DNA of 56,176 nt from Salinarimonas sp. (GTDB lineage Bacteria; Pseudomonadota; Alphaproteobacteria; Rhizobiales; Beijerinckiaceae), in the NCBI GenBank assembly GCA_020832565.1, contig JAFIEI010000022.1, positions 1-56,176 of the forward strand, given 5' to 3'. The notes beneath the pieces were generated by a model. That model was not told where the DNA came from. It saw only the letters and a program-made list of their open reading frames with translations, and ran no database searches. Below are positions 44,390-53,344 of this stretch, piece after piece. Position 1 is the first letter of the stretch, and each line of letters opens with the position of its first letter. Made by a program: the position numbers and the translations under genes.

Positions 44390-47253
44390 TGGATGATCTT
44401 TTGCGCGAATTTCTGACCGAGACCGGCGAACATCTCGATACGGTCGACGTCGAATTGGTTCGCTTCGAACAGGATCCCAACAACGAGACGATCCTTCGGA
44501 ACATCTTCCGTCTCGTCCATACCATCAAGGGCACCTGCGGGTTCCTCGGACTTCCCCGACTCGAGGCTCTGGCCCATGCGGCCGAGACCCTGATGGGAAA
44601 GTTCCGCGATGGCCATCCCGTCACCACCGACGCAGTGTCGCTGATCCTTCAGACCCTCGACCGGATCAAGGAAATCGTGGCCGAGCTCGAGCGCACGGCG
44701 GCGGAGCCCGAGGGCGAGGATCAGGATCTGATCGGCGCGCTCGACGCCATGTCCAATGCCGATCCCGAGGCGCTTCTGGCCCGGCAACAGGCCGAGAGCG
44801 CAGAATCGCCTGCAGAAACCTCGGTAAGCACCGCGTCGGACGAGGCGCCTGCTGCCGGTGGCTTCGTCTTCCAGGAACTGGAGCGCGATCTGCTGCCGGG
44901 CGAGATTCCCCTGGACGAGCTGGAGCGCGCGTTCCTCGAAGCGCCCGGCCCTGACGATGAGGAGGGTGCGCTGGAAGAGATCGACGCGCCCGTGGTCATG
45001 GAGGGCAGCGTCCTCGGCGAACCCGATGCCGCACCAGCCGAAGAAGCCGTCGAAGCCTCCGTTGCCGAAGCGCCTGTCGTCGCTGCGGCGCCCGTCGCCG
45101 AGGTCAAGTCCGCCGACGGCAAATCCGCCGAGACGAAGCCGGCAGCTTCTGCCAGGAAGGCCGAGGCGAAGGATAATCCCAGCAATGCCGGCGCCGAGCA
45201 GAACGTCGCCAAGGTCCAGACCATCCGCGTCAATGTCGATACGCTCGAACACCTGATGACGATGGTCTCCGAGCTGGTGCTTACCCGCAACCAGCTGCTC
45301 GAGATCGCCCGGCGCGAGGATGACAGCGGCTACAAGGTGCCGCTGCAGCGCCTCTCGCACGTCACTGCCGAGCTGCAGGAAGGCGTCATGAAGACGCGCA
45401 TGCAGCCGATCGGCACCGCCTGGCAGAAATTGCCGCGTGTCATCCGCGATCTGTCGTCGGAACTCGGCAAGAAGATCGAACTGGTGATGCAGGGCGCCGA
45501 TACCGAGCTCGACCGCCAGGTGCTCGAAGTCATCAAGGATCCGCTGACGCACATGATCCGCAACTCGGCGGATCACGGCATCGAGGATGCCGAGACGCGG
45601 CGTGCTTCCGGCAAGCCCGAGCGCGGCACCATCCGCCTCAACGCCTATCATGAAGGCGGCACCATCACGATCGAGATCGCCGATGACGGCAAGGGCCTGA
45701 ACTACGATGCGATCACCCGCAAGATCGTCTCGCAGGGGCTCGCCAGCGAGGCCGAAGTCGAGCGGATGAGCGAGGCGCAGATCGCCAAGTACATCTTCCA
45801 TCCCGGCTTCTCGACCGCAGCCCAGGTCACCTCGGTTTCCGGGCGCGGCGTCGGCATGGATGTGGTCAAGACCAATATCGAGCTGATCGGCGGCACCGTC
45901 GAGATCCGCTCCGAGCAGGGCAAGGGCACGGTCTTCACCATCAAGATCCCGCTCACCCTGGCCATCGTGGCCGCGCTCATCGTCTCCGCCCAGGACCAGC
46001 GCTTCGCCATCCCGCAGGTCTCCGTGCTGGAACTGGTGCGCGTCAAGAACGGCTCCGACCACCAGATCGAACGGATCAACGGCACGCCCGTGCTGCGCCT
46101 GCGCGACCGGCTTCTGCCGATCGTCCCGATCGGCAAGGTTCTCGGCCTCGACGGGGCCGAGGCCAATCCGGGCGACGAAGGCTTCGTCGTGGTCTCGCAG
46201 GTCGGGCGCCAGCGTTTCGGCATTCTCGTCGACGGCGTGTTCCATACCGAGGAAATCGTGGTCAAGCCGATGGCGACCAAGCTGCGCCATATCCCGATGT
46301 TCTCCGGCAATACCATTCTCGGCGACGGTGCCGTGGTGCTGATCATCGATCCCAACGGCATCGCCAAGATGGTCGGCCAGGGTTCGGGTGATACGCAGTT
46401 CGGGGTCGAGGCGGCCGAGGATATGGAAGAGAGCAACGACAACGAATCGACGACGCTGCTGGTCTTCCGCGGCGGCGGCGAGACCCACAAGGCCGTGCCG
46501 CTGTCGCTGGTCACGCGCCTCGAGGAGATCGATGCGGCCAAGATCGAGTGGGTCGGCGGGCGTCCGCTGATCCAGTATCGCGGCAAGCTGATGCCGCTGG
46601 TGCCGGCCGATCCCGCGATCGCGATCAAGAGCGAGGGCCCGCAGGCGCTGGTCGTCTTCTCCGACGGCGAGCGTGCCATGGGGCTTGTGGTGGACGAGAT
46701 CGTCGACATCATCGACGACGTGCTCGATATCGAGCTCGTCGCCGATCGCCCGGATCTGCTCGGCTCCGCCGTGCTGCGCGGGCGTGCCACCGAGATCGTC
46801 AACATCGTGCATTACCTGCCTCTGGCCCATGAGGACTGGACCTCCGGTGCCCCGGTCAGGAATCTCAAGAATGCCCGCACGGTGCTGCTCGTGGACGATT
46901 CCTCCTTCTTCCGCGAGATGCTCAGCCCGGTCCTCAAGGCCGCCGGCTACCGCGTCATCACGGCGGCGGGAACCGAGCAGGCGCTCGCCGCGCTCAATTC
47001 CGATCGGCGCATCGACGCCATGGTCGCCGATGTCGACATGCCGGGCCGCGACGGTTTCGCGCTGATCCGCGCTGTGCGCGCACAGGCACGGCTCTCGCGC
47101 CTGCCGGTGATCGCCCTGTCCTCCGCCGTCACGCCCGAGGCGATCGAGGAAGCGCGCAAGCTCGACATCTGTGAGTTCATCGCGAAATTCGACCGCAGCG
47201 GCCTCGTCGCCGCGCTCGCGGAAACCGAAGCCCAGCTGGGAGAAGCCGCATGA
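44389..47253 (+). CDS. cheA: Hybrid chemotaxis kinase CheA with two CheW domains and a receiver
   Basis: CheA is the cytosolic kinase that phosphorylates CheY and CheB in response to chemoreceptors. The 954-residue protein has an Hpt domain with the phospho-His44 in LVHTIKGTCGF, then an Ala/Glu-rich linker (about 120-270) in place of a clear CheY-binding P2 domain. A dimerisation domain, an ATPase domain (NSADHGIEDAETRR near residue 390), a first CheW-like domain (about 515-675) and a second (about 685-820) follow. The C-terminal receiver (about 828-952) has its phospho-Asp in VADVDMPGRDG. It starts the cheA-W-Y-B-R operon. The ATG at 44389 lies in a leader hairpin. Confidence 0.93.
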   Translation: MDDLLREFLTETGEHLDTVDVELVRFEQDPNNETILRNIFRLVHTIKGTCGFLGLPRLEALAHAAETLMGKFRDGHPVTTDAVSLILQTLDRIKEIVAELERTAAEPEGEDQDLIGALDAMSNADPEALLARQQAESAESPAETSVSTASDEAPAAGGFVFQELERDLLPGEIPLDELERAFLEAPGPDDEEGALEEIDAPVVMEGSVLGEPDAAPAEEAVEASVAEAPVVAAAPVAEVKSADGKSAETKPAASARKAEAKDNPSNAGAEQNVAKVQTIRVNVDTLEHLMTMVSELVLTRNQLLEIARREDDSGYKVPLQRLSHVTAELQEGVMKTRMQPIGTAWQKLPRVIRDLSSELGKKIELVMQGADTELDRQVLEVIKDPLTHMIRNSADHGIEDAETRRASGKPERGTIRLNAYHEGGTITIEIADDGKGLNYDAITRKIVSQGLASEAEVERMSEAQIAKYIFHPGFSTAAQVTSVSGRGVGMDVVKTNIELIGGTVEIRSEQGKGTVFTIKIPLTLAIVAALIVSAQDQRFAIPQVSVLELVRVKNGSDHQIERINGTPVLRLRDRLLPIVPIGKVLGLDGAEANPGDEGFVVVSQVGRQRFGILVDGVFHTEEIVVKPMATKLRHIPMFSGNTILGDGAVVLIIDPNGIAKMVGQGSGDTQFGVEAAEDMEESNDNESTTLLVFRGGGETHKAVPLSLVTRLEEIDAAKIEWVGGRPLIQYRGKLMPLVPADPAIAIKSEGPQALVVFSDGERAMGLVVDEIVDIIDDVLDIELVADRPDLLGSAVLRGRATEIVNIVHYLPLAHEDWTSGAPVRNLKNARTVLLVDDSSFFREMLSPVLKAAGYRVITAAGTEQALAALNSDRRIDAMVADVDMPGRDGFALIRAVRAQARLSRLPVIALSSAVTPEAIEEARKLDICEFIAKFDRSGLVAALAETEAQLGEAA

Positions 47254-47741
47254 TGGCCGCCAACGTCAACGAAGCCGGGCGCGACGGGCGCGCGGTGCAG
47301 GAATACGAGGAATTCGTCACCGTCATGCTGGGTGACCAGATGTTCGGCCTGCCGATCGACCGGGTGCACGACGTCTTCATCGCCTCATCGCTGACCACGG
47401 TGCCGCTGGCGCCGCGCGAAATCATGGGCCTGCTCAACCTGCGCGGACGCGTCGTCACCGCGATGTGCCTGCGCCGCCGCCTCGGTCTGCCCGATCGTGA
47501 GGAGGGCGCCCAGGACATGGCGGTCGGCCTCGAGCGCAACGGCGAATCCTACGGGCTGCTCGTCGATTCCGTCGGCGAGGTGATGAAGCTCTCCACCGAG
47601 ACACACGAGCCGAGCCCGGTTCACATGGATCAGGCCTGGGTAAAGCTTTCGCGCGGGGTGCATCGTCTCGACGAGCGCCTCCTGATCATTCTCGACGTCG
47701 ATGCGGTTCTCGCCTTCGACGCGGAATCCCGCGCAGCCTGA
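47250..47741 (+). CDS. cheW: Chemotaxis coupling protein CheW
   Basis: CheW links chemoreceptors to CheA. The 163-residue CheW fold is clear: FVTVMLGDQMFGLPIDRVHDVF, then GLLNLRGRVVTAMCLRRRLGL, then YGLLVDSVGEVM, then LDERLLIILDVDAVL. The start overlaps the cheA stop as ATGA (ATG 47250; a second ATG is at 47253), which couples the two genes. The N-terminal about 15 residues are a short extension. Confidence 0.93.
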   Translation: MMAANVNEAGRDGRAVQEYEEFVTVMLGDQMFGLPIDRVHDVFIASSLTTVPLAPREIMGLLNLRGRVVTAMCLRRRLGLPDREEGAQDMAVGLERNGESYGLLVDSVGEVMKLSTETHEPSPVHMDQAWVKLSRGVHRLDERLLIILDVDAVLAFDAESRAA

Positions 47742-47760
47742 CGACCCTGAGGAGGGCGCG

Positions 47761-48126
47761 ATGAAGCATTGTTTGATCGTTGATGATTCTGCCGTGATCC
47801 GGAAGGTTGCCCGGCGCATTCTCGAAGGCCTGTCCTTCCGCACCTCGGAGGCCGAGGACGGCGAGCAGGCGCTGCAGCGCTGCCGGTCCGAGATGCCCGA
47901 TGCGGTCCTGCTCGACTGGAACATGCCGGTCATGGACGGCTATTCCTTCCTGAAGGCGCTGCGTGAGCTGCCCGGTGGCGAGGCGCCGAAAGTCGTCTTC
48001 TGCACCACCGAGAACGATGTCGGCAATATCGCCCGCGCCATGCGTGCCGGTGCCGACGAGTACATCATGAAACCCTTCGACAAGGAGATCATGACGGCCA
48101 AAATGCAGGAAGTCGGGCTCGTCTGA
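47761..48126 (+). CDS. cheY: Chemotaxis response regulator CheY
   Basis: CheY carries phosphate from CheA to FliM at the motor. This 121-residue single receiver has acidic residues in VDDSAVIRK, the phospho-acceptor Asp in VLLDWNMPVMDG, Thr in FCTTENDV and Lys in IMKPFDKE. ATG 47761 is preceded by GAGGAGGGC at good spacing. It lies 19 bp after cheW. It fits as the CheY partner of the motor genes at 5.7-11 kb. Confidence 0.93.
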   Translation: MKHCLIVDDSAVIRKVARRILEGLSFRTSEAEDGEQALQRCRSEMPDAVLLDWNMPVMDGYSFLKALRELPGGEAPKVVFCTTENDVGNIARAMRAGADEYIMKPFDKEIMTAKMQEVGLV

Positions 48127-48226
48127 ACCGCGCGACGGCGCATCCCACACCTTCGTTCCCCGGCAGTGATGCCAGCTTGTTTCGCGCGCCTTCCCGCAAG
48201 GGTGGCGCACCGGAGTCGATGAGTTC

Positions 48227-49549
48227 ATGTCCATCGCGACAGCTTCGAATCAGGGATCCGTTACCGCCACGCCGATGCGGATCATGGTCGTCGACGACAG
48301 CGTAGTGATACGCGGCCTGACGGCGCGCTGGCTCGAAGAGGCCGGCCACAAGGTGGTCGCCACCTGCAATAACGGGCGCGTCGCCGTCGACCAGATCGCC
48401 CGCGCCAAGCCCGAGATCGTCCTGCTCGATATCGAAATGCCCGAGATGGACGGCATCACGGCCCTGCCGCTGCTGCTGGCAAAGTGCCCCGGTGTCTCCA
48501 TCGTCGTGGTCTCGACGCTCACCCAGCGCAATGCGCAGACCTCCCTGAAATGTCTCTCGCTGGGTGCCGTGGATTATCTGGCCAAGCCCGAGAGCCATCG
48601 CGGTGTGACCACCTCGGTGACTTTCCGGCAGGATCTCCTGATCAAGATCGAGGGCCTTGCCGCGCGCCACCGCGACGGTGTCGATGCGGCTGCGACGCCG
48701 GCGATGATGTCGGCAGCTGCGGGGGGGCGACCGATGGCCGGCGCCGCTTCCGGCGCGCGCACGTTCCGTGTCGAGCGCAGCATGCCCGGAGCCGCGGCTG
48801 CGGGTGCGGCTCCGACCGCGCGACAATTCCTGCGCGCCCCGCCGGCGGGAGGTGCAGCCGCGCCGGTCCGCCCGGGCGCGAATGCGGGCGCCCCGGTATC
48901 CGCCCGCGCGCCCGTCGGCGCGGCCCGAGCCACCCCGACGCTGCGGCCGGTTGCATCGAACACGCCCAAGAAGGTTCTCGTGGTCGGGGCATCGACGGGC
49001 GGGCCGCGTGCCGTCGGTGAGTTTCTCACGGGGCTCGGCCCGCTTCTGCGCAACATGCCCGTCCTCGTGGTCCAGCACATGCCGCCGGTCTTCACCGCCG
49101 TCTTCGCCGAGCATCTCGGCGCCCAGACGGGGTTGCCTGCGGCGGAGGCGAAGGACGGCGAAGCGCTGCAGGCGGGACGCATCTACGTGGCGCCGGGCGG
49201 GAAACATATGGGATTGCGCCGCAATGGCGGCGCCTCGGTGGTGCTGCGCCTCGATGACGGGGCGCCGGTGAATTTCTGCAAGCCGGCGGTCGACGTGCTC
49301 TTCTTTGATGCCGCGACGATCTTCGGCGCGCAGGTTCTCTCCGTGGTGCTCACCGGAATGGGTTCCGACGGCACCCATGGTGCGCGCGCAATCGGCGAAG
49401 CCGGCGGTGCGGTGATCGTTCAGGACGAGGCGACGAGTACGGTCTGGGGCATGCCCGGATCGATCGCCAGGGCCGGCCTCGCGCATGAAATCCTGCCGCT
49501 GCGGGATCTCGCGGGAGCGGCCAAACGCTATATAGGTGGGAGCAGGTAA
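48227..49549 (+). CDS. cheB: Chemotaxis methylesterase CheB
   Basis: CheB removes methyl or amide groups from chemoreceptors and is switched on by phosphorylation. The 440-residue protein has a receiver (about 15-130; phospho-Asp in VLLDIEMPEMDG) and a long linker (about 145-245) rich in Ala, Gly and Pro. The methylesterase domain follows, with Ser in GASTGGPRAV, His in QHMPPVFTAVFAEHL and Asp in GMGSDGTHGA. The linker is longer than the usual 30-40 residues. The ATG at 48227 has GGAGTCGATG upstream. The stop overlaps the cheR start. Confidence 0.93.
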   Translation: MSIATASNQGSVTATPMRIMVVDDSVVIRGLTARWLEEAGHKVVATCNNGRVAVDQIARAKPEIVLLDIEMPEMDGITALPLLLAKCPGVSIVVVSTLTQRNAQTSLKCLSLGAVDYLAKPESHRGVTTSVTFRQDLLIKIEGLAARHRDGVDAAATPAMMSAAAGGRPMAGAASGARTFRVERSMPGAAAAGAAPTARQFLRAPPAGGAAAPVRPGANAGAPVSARAPVGAARATPTLRPVASNTPKKVLVVGASTGGPRAVGEFLTGLGPLLRNMPVLVVQHMPPVFTAVFAEHLGAQTGLPAAEAKDGEALQAGRIYVAPGGKHMGLRRNGGASVVLRLDDGAPVNFCKPAVDVLFFDAATIFGAQVLSVVLTGMGSDGTHGARAIGEAGGAVIVQDEATSTVWGMPGSIARAGLAHEILPLRDLAGAAKRYIGGSR

Positions 49550-50457
49550 TGCTGGATGCCGATTTCGACTATCTCCGCAATTATCTGAAGGAGCGCTCCG
49601 GGCTCTCGCTCTCGGCGGAGAAACGCTATCTGGTCGACAGCCGGCTCGGGCCGATCTGCCGGCGCTTTTCGCTGACCGGTGTTCCCGATCTCGTGACCAA
49701 GCTGCGCCAGGGGCGCGACCGGGCGCTGGAGACGGCGGTGGTCGAGGCAATGACGACCAACGAGACTTTCTTCTTCCGCGACAAGACACCCTTCGACATC
49801 TTTCGGGAAACGATCCTGCCGCAGATGCTCTCCGCCCGCGCCGGCAAGCGCAAGCTGCGGATCTGGTGTGCGGCCGCTTCCTCCGGCCAGGAGCCGTATT
49901 CGCTCGCCATGATTCTCGACGAGGCGCGCGCGAAGCTTTCGGGCTGGCAGATCGAGATCATCGCGACCGATATCGCCGCCGAGGTGCTCGAAAAGGCCAA
50001 GGCGGGCGTCTACACCCAGTTCGAAGTGCAGCGTGGCCTTCCCATTCAGATGCTGCTCAAATATTTCCAGCAGAAGGGCGATGCCTGGCACATCTCGCCG
50101 GCGATCAAGTCGATGGTCACGTTCAAGCAGATGAATCTCATCAAGGATTTCTCGCAGCTGGGCCAGTTCGACGTGATCTATTGCCGCAACGTGCTGATCT
50201 ATTTCGACCAGCCGACCAAGACCGACGTGCTCCGCCGGCTTTCTTCGGCGCTGGCCCCGGACGGGGTGGTTCTGCTCGGGGCTGCCGAGACGGTCATCGG
50301 GCTCAGTGACGCGCTGGCCCCCCATCCGGCGCATCGCGGGCTCTATGTCGCATCCGGAAAAGGAGCTGCGGGCCGTGGAACCGCAGATCCGGCCGCTGCG
50401 GGCGCGGACAAGATCCGCGTTCCTTCCGGTGGCCTGCGGATTGCCGCCGGAGGTTGA
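49549..50457 (+). CDS. cheR: Chemotaxis methyltransferase CheR
   Basis: CheR methylates glutamates of chemoreceptors with S-adenosylmethionine, opposing CheB. The 302-residue protein has the N-terminal helical domain and a SAM-binding domain: TNETFFFRD, IWCAAASSGQEPYSLAMIL, IIATDIAAEVLEKA, then FDVIYCRNVLIYFD. The C-terminal about 35 residues are Gly/Ala-rich and not part of the family fold. ATG 49549 overlaps the cheB stop as TAATG. It is the last gene of the che operon. Confidence 0.94.
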   Translation: MLDADFDYLRNYLKERSGLSLSAEKRYLVDSRLGPICRRFSLTGVPDLVTKLRQGRDRALETAVVEAMTTNETFFFRDKTPFDIFRETILPQMLSARAGKRKLRIWCAAASSGQEPYSLAMILDEARAKLSGWQIEIIATDIAAEVLEKAKAGVYTQFEVQRGLPIQMLLKYFQQKGDAWHISPAIKSMVTFKQMNLIKDFSQLGQFDVIYCRNVLIYFDQPTKTDVLRRLSSALAPDGVVLLGAAETVIGLSDALAPHPAHRGLYVASGKGAAGRGTADPAAAGADKIRVPSGGLRIAAGG

Positions 50458-50536
50458 GCATCCGTACCTCGAGGCTGGCCGGGCGATACGGGCGCGCGGC
50501 GACGGATCCGGCCTCATATTCGTGCAAACGCTCTGC

Positions 50537-50564
50537 TTGTCGCGCGAGGTATGGCCTGTATAAC
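50537..50564 (+). promoter_or_regulatory. Candidate sigma-70-type promoter for sppA-ihfB-lapA
   Basis: TTGTCG (50537-50542) and TATAAC (50559-50564) are separated by 16 bp in the 147-bp gap before sppA. Both hexamers are near the consensus. This is a prediction by eye only. Confidence 0.45.
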
Positions 50565-50604
50565 AGAAGCCATCTGTCGAATCGGGTGAGAGCGAGGGCG
50601 GGCT

Positions 50605-51579
50605 ATGGCCAGCGATGCTGAATTGATCGCCGACCGGCGCAGAATGCGGCGCAAGCTGTCTTTCTGGCGCGTCGTCGGTTTCGCCGCCCTCATCGGCGTG
50701 CTGATCGCGGCCGGCTGGCGTCTTGTCGGGCCGGGCGATCTCGCCGCTACCCGCACGGCGCATATCGCGCGGGTCGAGATCTCCGGAATGATCACCACTG
50801 ACCGGCGCAAGATGGACATGCTCGAGCGGCTCGGCGAATCGCGCGCGGTGCGTGGCGTGATCCTGAGCATCAACTCCCCCGGCGGCACCGTGACGGGGGC
50901 CGAAGAACTCTATCATGCTCTGCGCGATCTCGCGGCGGAAAAGCCCGTCGTCGCCTTCGTCGAGGGTACGGCGGCCTCGGGCGCCTATATCGCGGCGATT
51001 GCGAGTGACCATATCGTGGCGCGCGAGACCGCGGTGGTCGGCTCGATCGGGACGATGTTCCAGATGCCCAATGTACGGGAATTGCTCGACAATATCGGCG
51101 TGAGCATGCTGGAGGTACGCTCCACCCCGCTCAAGGCGGCGCCGAGTCCGACGGGGGAGATCGACGAGGAAGCCGTCGCTGCCCTGCGCGAATTGGTCGA
51201 CGATACGTATCAGTGGTTTCGCGACCTCGTCGCCGAGCGTCGTTCCCTCGATGCGCGTGCCACCGAAACCGTGGCCGACGGGCGTGTTCATACGGGACGC
51301 CGGGCGCTCGGCCTTGCTCTGATCGATGCGATCGGCAGCGAGGATGATGCGGTGAACTGGCTGGCGGAGGCGCATGAGGTTGATGCGGATCTGCCGATCG
51401 AGACCTGGCAACCGCGCCGGGACCGGTCAGCCTTCGACCTGATGACGGGTGCTGCCTTTTTCGCCGAAGCTGCGGGATTCGAGCATCTCTCGGGACATCT
51501 CTACGGGTTCGCGCGTCATCGCGAACGCATCGAACTTGACGGGCTGCTCGCCATCTGGCAGCCTAAACTTGAAAACTAG
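50605..51579 (+). CDS. sppA: Signal peptide peptidase SppA, S49 family
   Basis: SppA-type proteases cut signal peptides or membrane protein fragments at the periplasmic side of the inner membrane. The 324-residue protein has a membrane anchor (about residues 23-43). The S49 domain shows INSPGGTVTGAEELYHAL, the nucleophile Ser in GTAASGAYIAA, and the catalytic Lys in RSTPLKAAPSPTG. It is the short single-domain form common in alphaproteobacteria. ihfB follows after 24 bp on the same strand. Confidence 0.9.
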   Translation: MASDAELIADRRRMRRKLSFWRVVGFAALIGVLIAAGWRLVGPGDLAATRTAHIARVEISGMITTDRRKMDMLERLGESRAVRGVILSINSPGGTVTGAEELYHALRDLAAEKPVVAFVEGTAASGAYIAAIASDHIVARETAVVGSIGTMFQMPNVRELLDNIGVSMLEVRSTPLKAAPSPTGEIDEEAVAALRELVDDTYQWFRDLVAERRSLDARATETVADGRVHTGRRALGLALIDAIGSEDDAVNWLAEAHEVDADLPIETWQPRRDRSAFDLMTGAAFFAEAAGFEHLSGHLYGFARHRERIELDGLLAIWQPKLEN

Positions 51580-51603
51580 ATAAAATTCAAAGAATTAGCG
51601 CCC

Positions 51604-51954
51604 ATGATCAAATCCGAACTGGTCCTGCGGATCGCCGAGCAGAACCCGCATCTCTATCAAAGGGACGTGGAAAACATCGTGAACGCGATCCTCGACACCA
51701 TCGTAGACGCGCTAGCGCGCGGCGACAGGGTTGAATTACGCGGTTTCGGTGCGTTTTCCGTGAAGAAGCGGGATGCACGGATCGGACGCAATCCACGCAC
51801 CGGCGAGACCGTTCCGGTCTCGGAGAAGGTGATTCCGGTCTTCAAGACGGGCAAGGAAATGCGCCTTCGCCTCAACGGCGCGAGCAATGGCGCCTCCGGT
51901 GCCTCCGGTGCGGTGCCGACGGGCGCGTCCATTGCCGCGCGGGCGGCGGATTGA
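51604..51954 (+). CDS. ihfB: Integration host factor beta subunit
   Basis: This 116-residue HU/IHF-family DNA-bending protein shows the N-terminal dimer helices ([29 protein letters not shown]), the [29 protein letters not shown] arm with its conserved Pro in RNPRTGE, and FKTGKEMR. The order sppA-ihfB-lapA is common in Hyphomicrobiales and supports IHF beta over HU. A 24-residue tail with repeated GASGA units extends past the family end. Confidence 0.9.
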   Translation: MIKSELVLRIAEQNPHLYQRDVENIVNAILDTIVDALARGDRVELRGFGAFSVKKRDARIGRNPRTGETVPVSEKVIPVFKTGKEMRLRLNGASNGASGASGAVPTGASIAARAAD

Positions 51955-52018
51955 CGACATGAGCCGGACCGCGGCGGTCCGGCGGTGAATGTGGCACGGA
52001 TCAGGGAACGGCGACGAC

Positions 52019-52372
52019 ATGGCGGGATTCATCAAGGCACTCATTCTCGTGCCGGTCGGCTTCGTGATCATCCTGCTCGCCATCGCGAATCGCGCGCCGA
52101 TCACGATTTCCTTCGATCCTTTTTCGGAAGCCGACCCCCTCCTGTCGGTGGTGGCACCGCTCTGGCTGGTGCTCTTCGTCGCCCTCGCCATCGGCGTGGT
52201 GATCGGCGGCGTCGCTGCCTGGCTGGTCCAGGGCAAGCATCGCAAGCTCGAGCGGCAGTACAAGCGCGAATGCGATTCGCTGCGCAAGGAAGTCGAGAGC
52301 GTGCGTGAATCGGCGCGTGCCAATCCGGCAGCCTTGGTCGGCCCGGGCGAGCGCAGTCCGGCCCGCTCCTGA
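52019..52372 (+). CDS. lapA: LapA/DUF1049 family inner-membrane protein
   Basis: LapA-family proteins help control lipopolysaccharide synthesis with LapB and FtsH in gammaproteobacteria. In alphaproteobacteria the role is inferred. The 117-residue protein has two membrane helices (about 7-25 and 46-70) and a short charged, probably coiled-coil tail. NRAPITISFDPFS sits between the helices, as in DUF1049. I chose ATG 52019 (MAGFIKAL). It is the third gene of the sppA-ihfB set. Confidence 0.8.
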   Translation: MAGFIKALILVPVGFVIILLAIANRAPITISFDPFSEADPLLSVVAPLWLVLFVALAIGVVIGGVAAWLVQGKHRKLERQYKRECDSLRKEVESVRESARANPAALVGPGERSPARS

Positions 52373-52465
52373 GAAGGCGTCGTATCGCCGCGCGGGGCGC
52401 CCTAGTGGCGGCGCGAAAGGCGGCTCGCGCACGCGGATTCGGTGAAATGATCAGCGCGAGAATGA

Positions 52466-53344
52466 TCAGCGCGAGCCGGGCGGGGTGAGGCGCAGCTGCG
52501 TGCCCCAGGGATCGGCTATCGTCACCGCCGCGTCGCCCCGTGAGACTTGCATTCCGGCGCGCCCTGACAGCGCGATGATGCGGGCGAAATGGTCGGCATC
52601 GCGCACCATGATGTCCACGCGGCCGAGGCCGGCGGCATTTCCGCTGCGACGGCCGGCGCCCTTGCTGTTCCAGACGTTTCCGGCCAGCTGGTGATGATAG
52701 CCGCCGCTGCCGTAGAAGCTCGCCCCCGGATAACGCGCCGAAACGTCGAAGCCGAGGATGTCCCGGTAGAAGCCGTCGGCCTGCATCGTATCGCCCACCT
52801 GCAGATGCACATGGCCGATCACGCCGCCTGCGGGAAACCCGTCCCAGACGCTGTCGCCGGCACTGGCTCGAAGGTCGTCGAGGTCGAGCACAAGCGTTGC
52901 CATGCGCACTTCGCCCGACGGCGTCTGCCATTCCCCGGCCGGGCGATCCCGATAGATCTCGATGCCGTTGCCCTCGGGATCGGCGAGGTAGAGGGCTTCG
53001 CTGACGATGTGGTCCGAGGCGCCCTGTAGCCTCACGCCGGAGCGCATCGCATGGGCAAGCCAGCGACCGAGATCCGCCCGGCCGGGCAACAGGAACGCGG
53101 TATGGAAAAGCCCCGCTTCGCGCGGGTTCAGCGGATCGAGCGCCGGATCGCCTTCGAGGATCAGGAGCGGCTGCCCGCCGATGCCGAGCGATATCCGCGC
53201 CTCACCGGACGCGATCACGGCGAGGCCGAGGATATCTCGATAGAATTGGGCAATGCCTGCGAGGTCCCGCACCTTGAGGGTGAGCGTCGCGATGCGCAGC
53301 GGCGCCGCGCTCATGTCGAAACTGCCGTCGGTGGTCGTCTGCAT
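52466..53344 (-). CDS. VOC-family glyoxalase/ring-cleaving dioxygenase-like protein
   Basis: This 292-residue protein has two vicinal-oxygen-chelate halves. The N-terminal half shows LKVRDLAGIAQFYRDILGL and FHTAFLLP; the second shows GHVHLQVGDTMQADGFYRDILGFDVSARYPGASFYGSGGYHHQLA. This is the CatE/catechol 2,3-dioxygenase-like pattern, with metal-binding His and Glu positions present. Actual substrate is unknown. ATG 53344 has GGGAGG upstream. It is divergent from the dehalogenase-like gene with a tandem repeat between them. Confidence 0.82.
   Translation of the reverse strand: MQTTTDGSFDMSAAPLRIATLTLKVRDLAGIAQFYRDILGLAVIASGEARISLGIGGQPLLILEGDPALDPLNPREAGLFHTAFLLPGRADLGRWLAHAMRSGVRLQGASDHIVSEALYLADPEGNGIEIYRDRPAGEWQTPSGEVRMATLVLDLDDLRASAGDSVWDGFPAGGVIGHVHLQVGDTMQADGFYRDILGFDVSARYPGASFYGSGGYHHQLAGNVWNSKGAGRRSGNAAGLGRVDIMVRDADHFARIIALSGRAGMQVSRGDAAVTIADPWGTQLRLTPPGSR

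Noticed and set aside
44308-46830. 840-residue open frame antisense to cheA
   Set aside because: Shadow of cheA codon bias; composition is Asp/His/Arg-rich and no domain is visible.
49528-51411. 627-residue open frame antisense to cheR and sppA
   Set aside because: It covers two well-supported genes and the promoter between them, with no family pattern.
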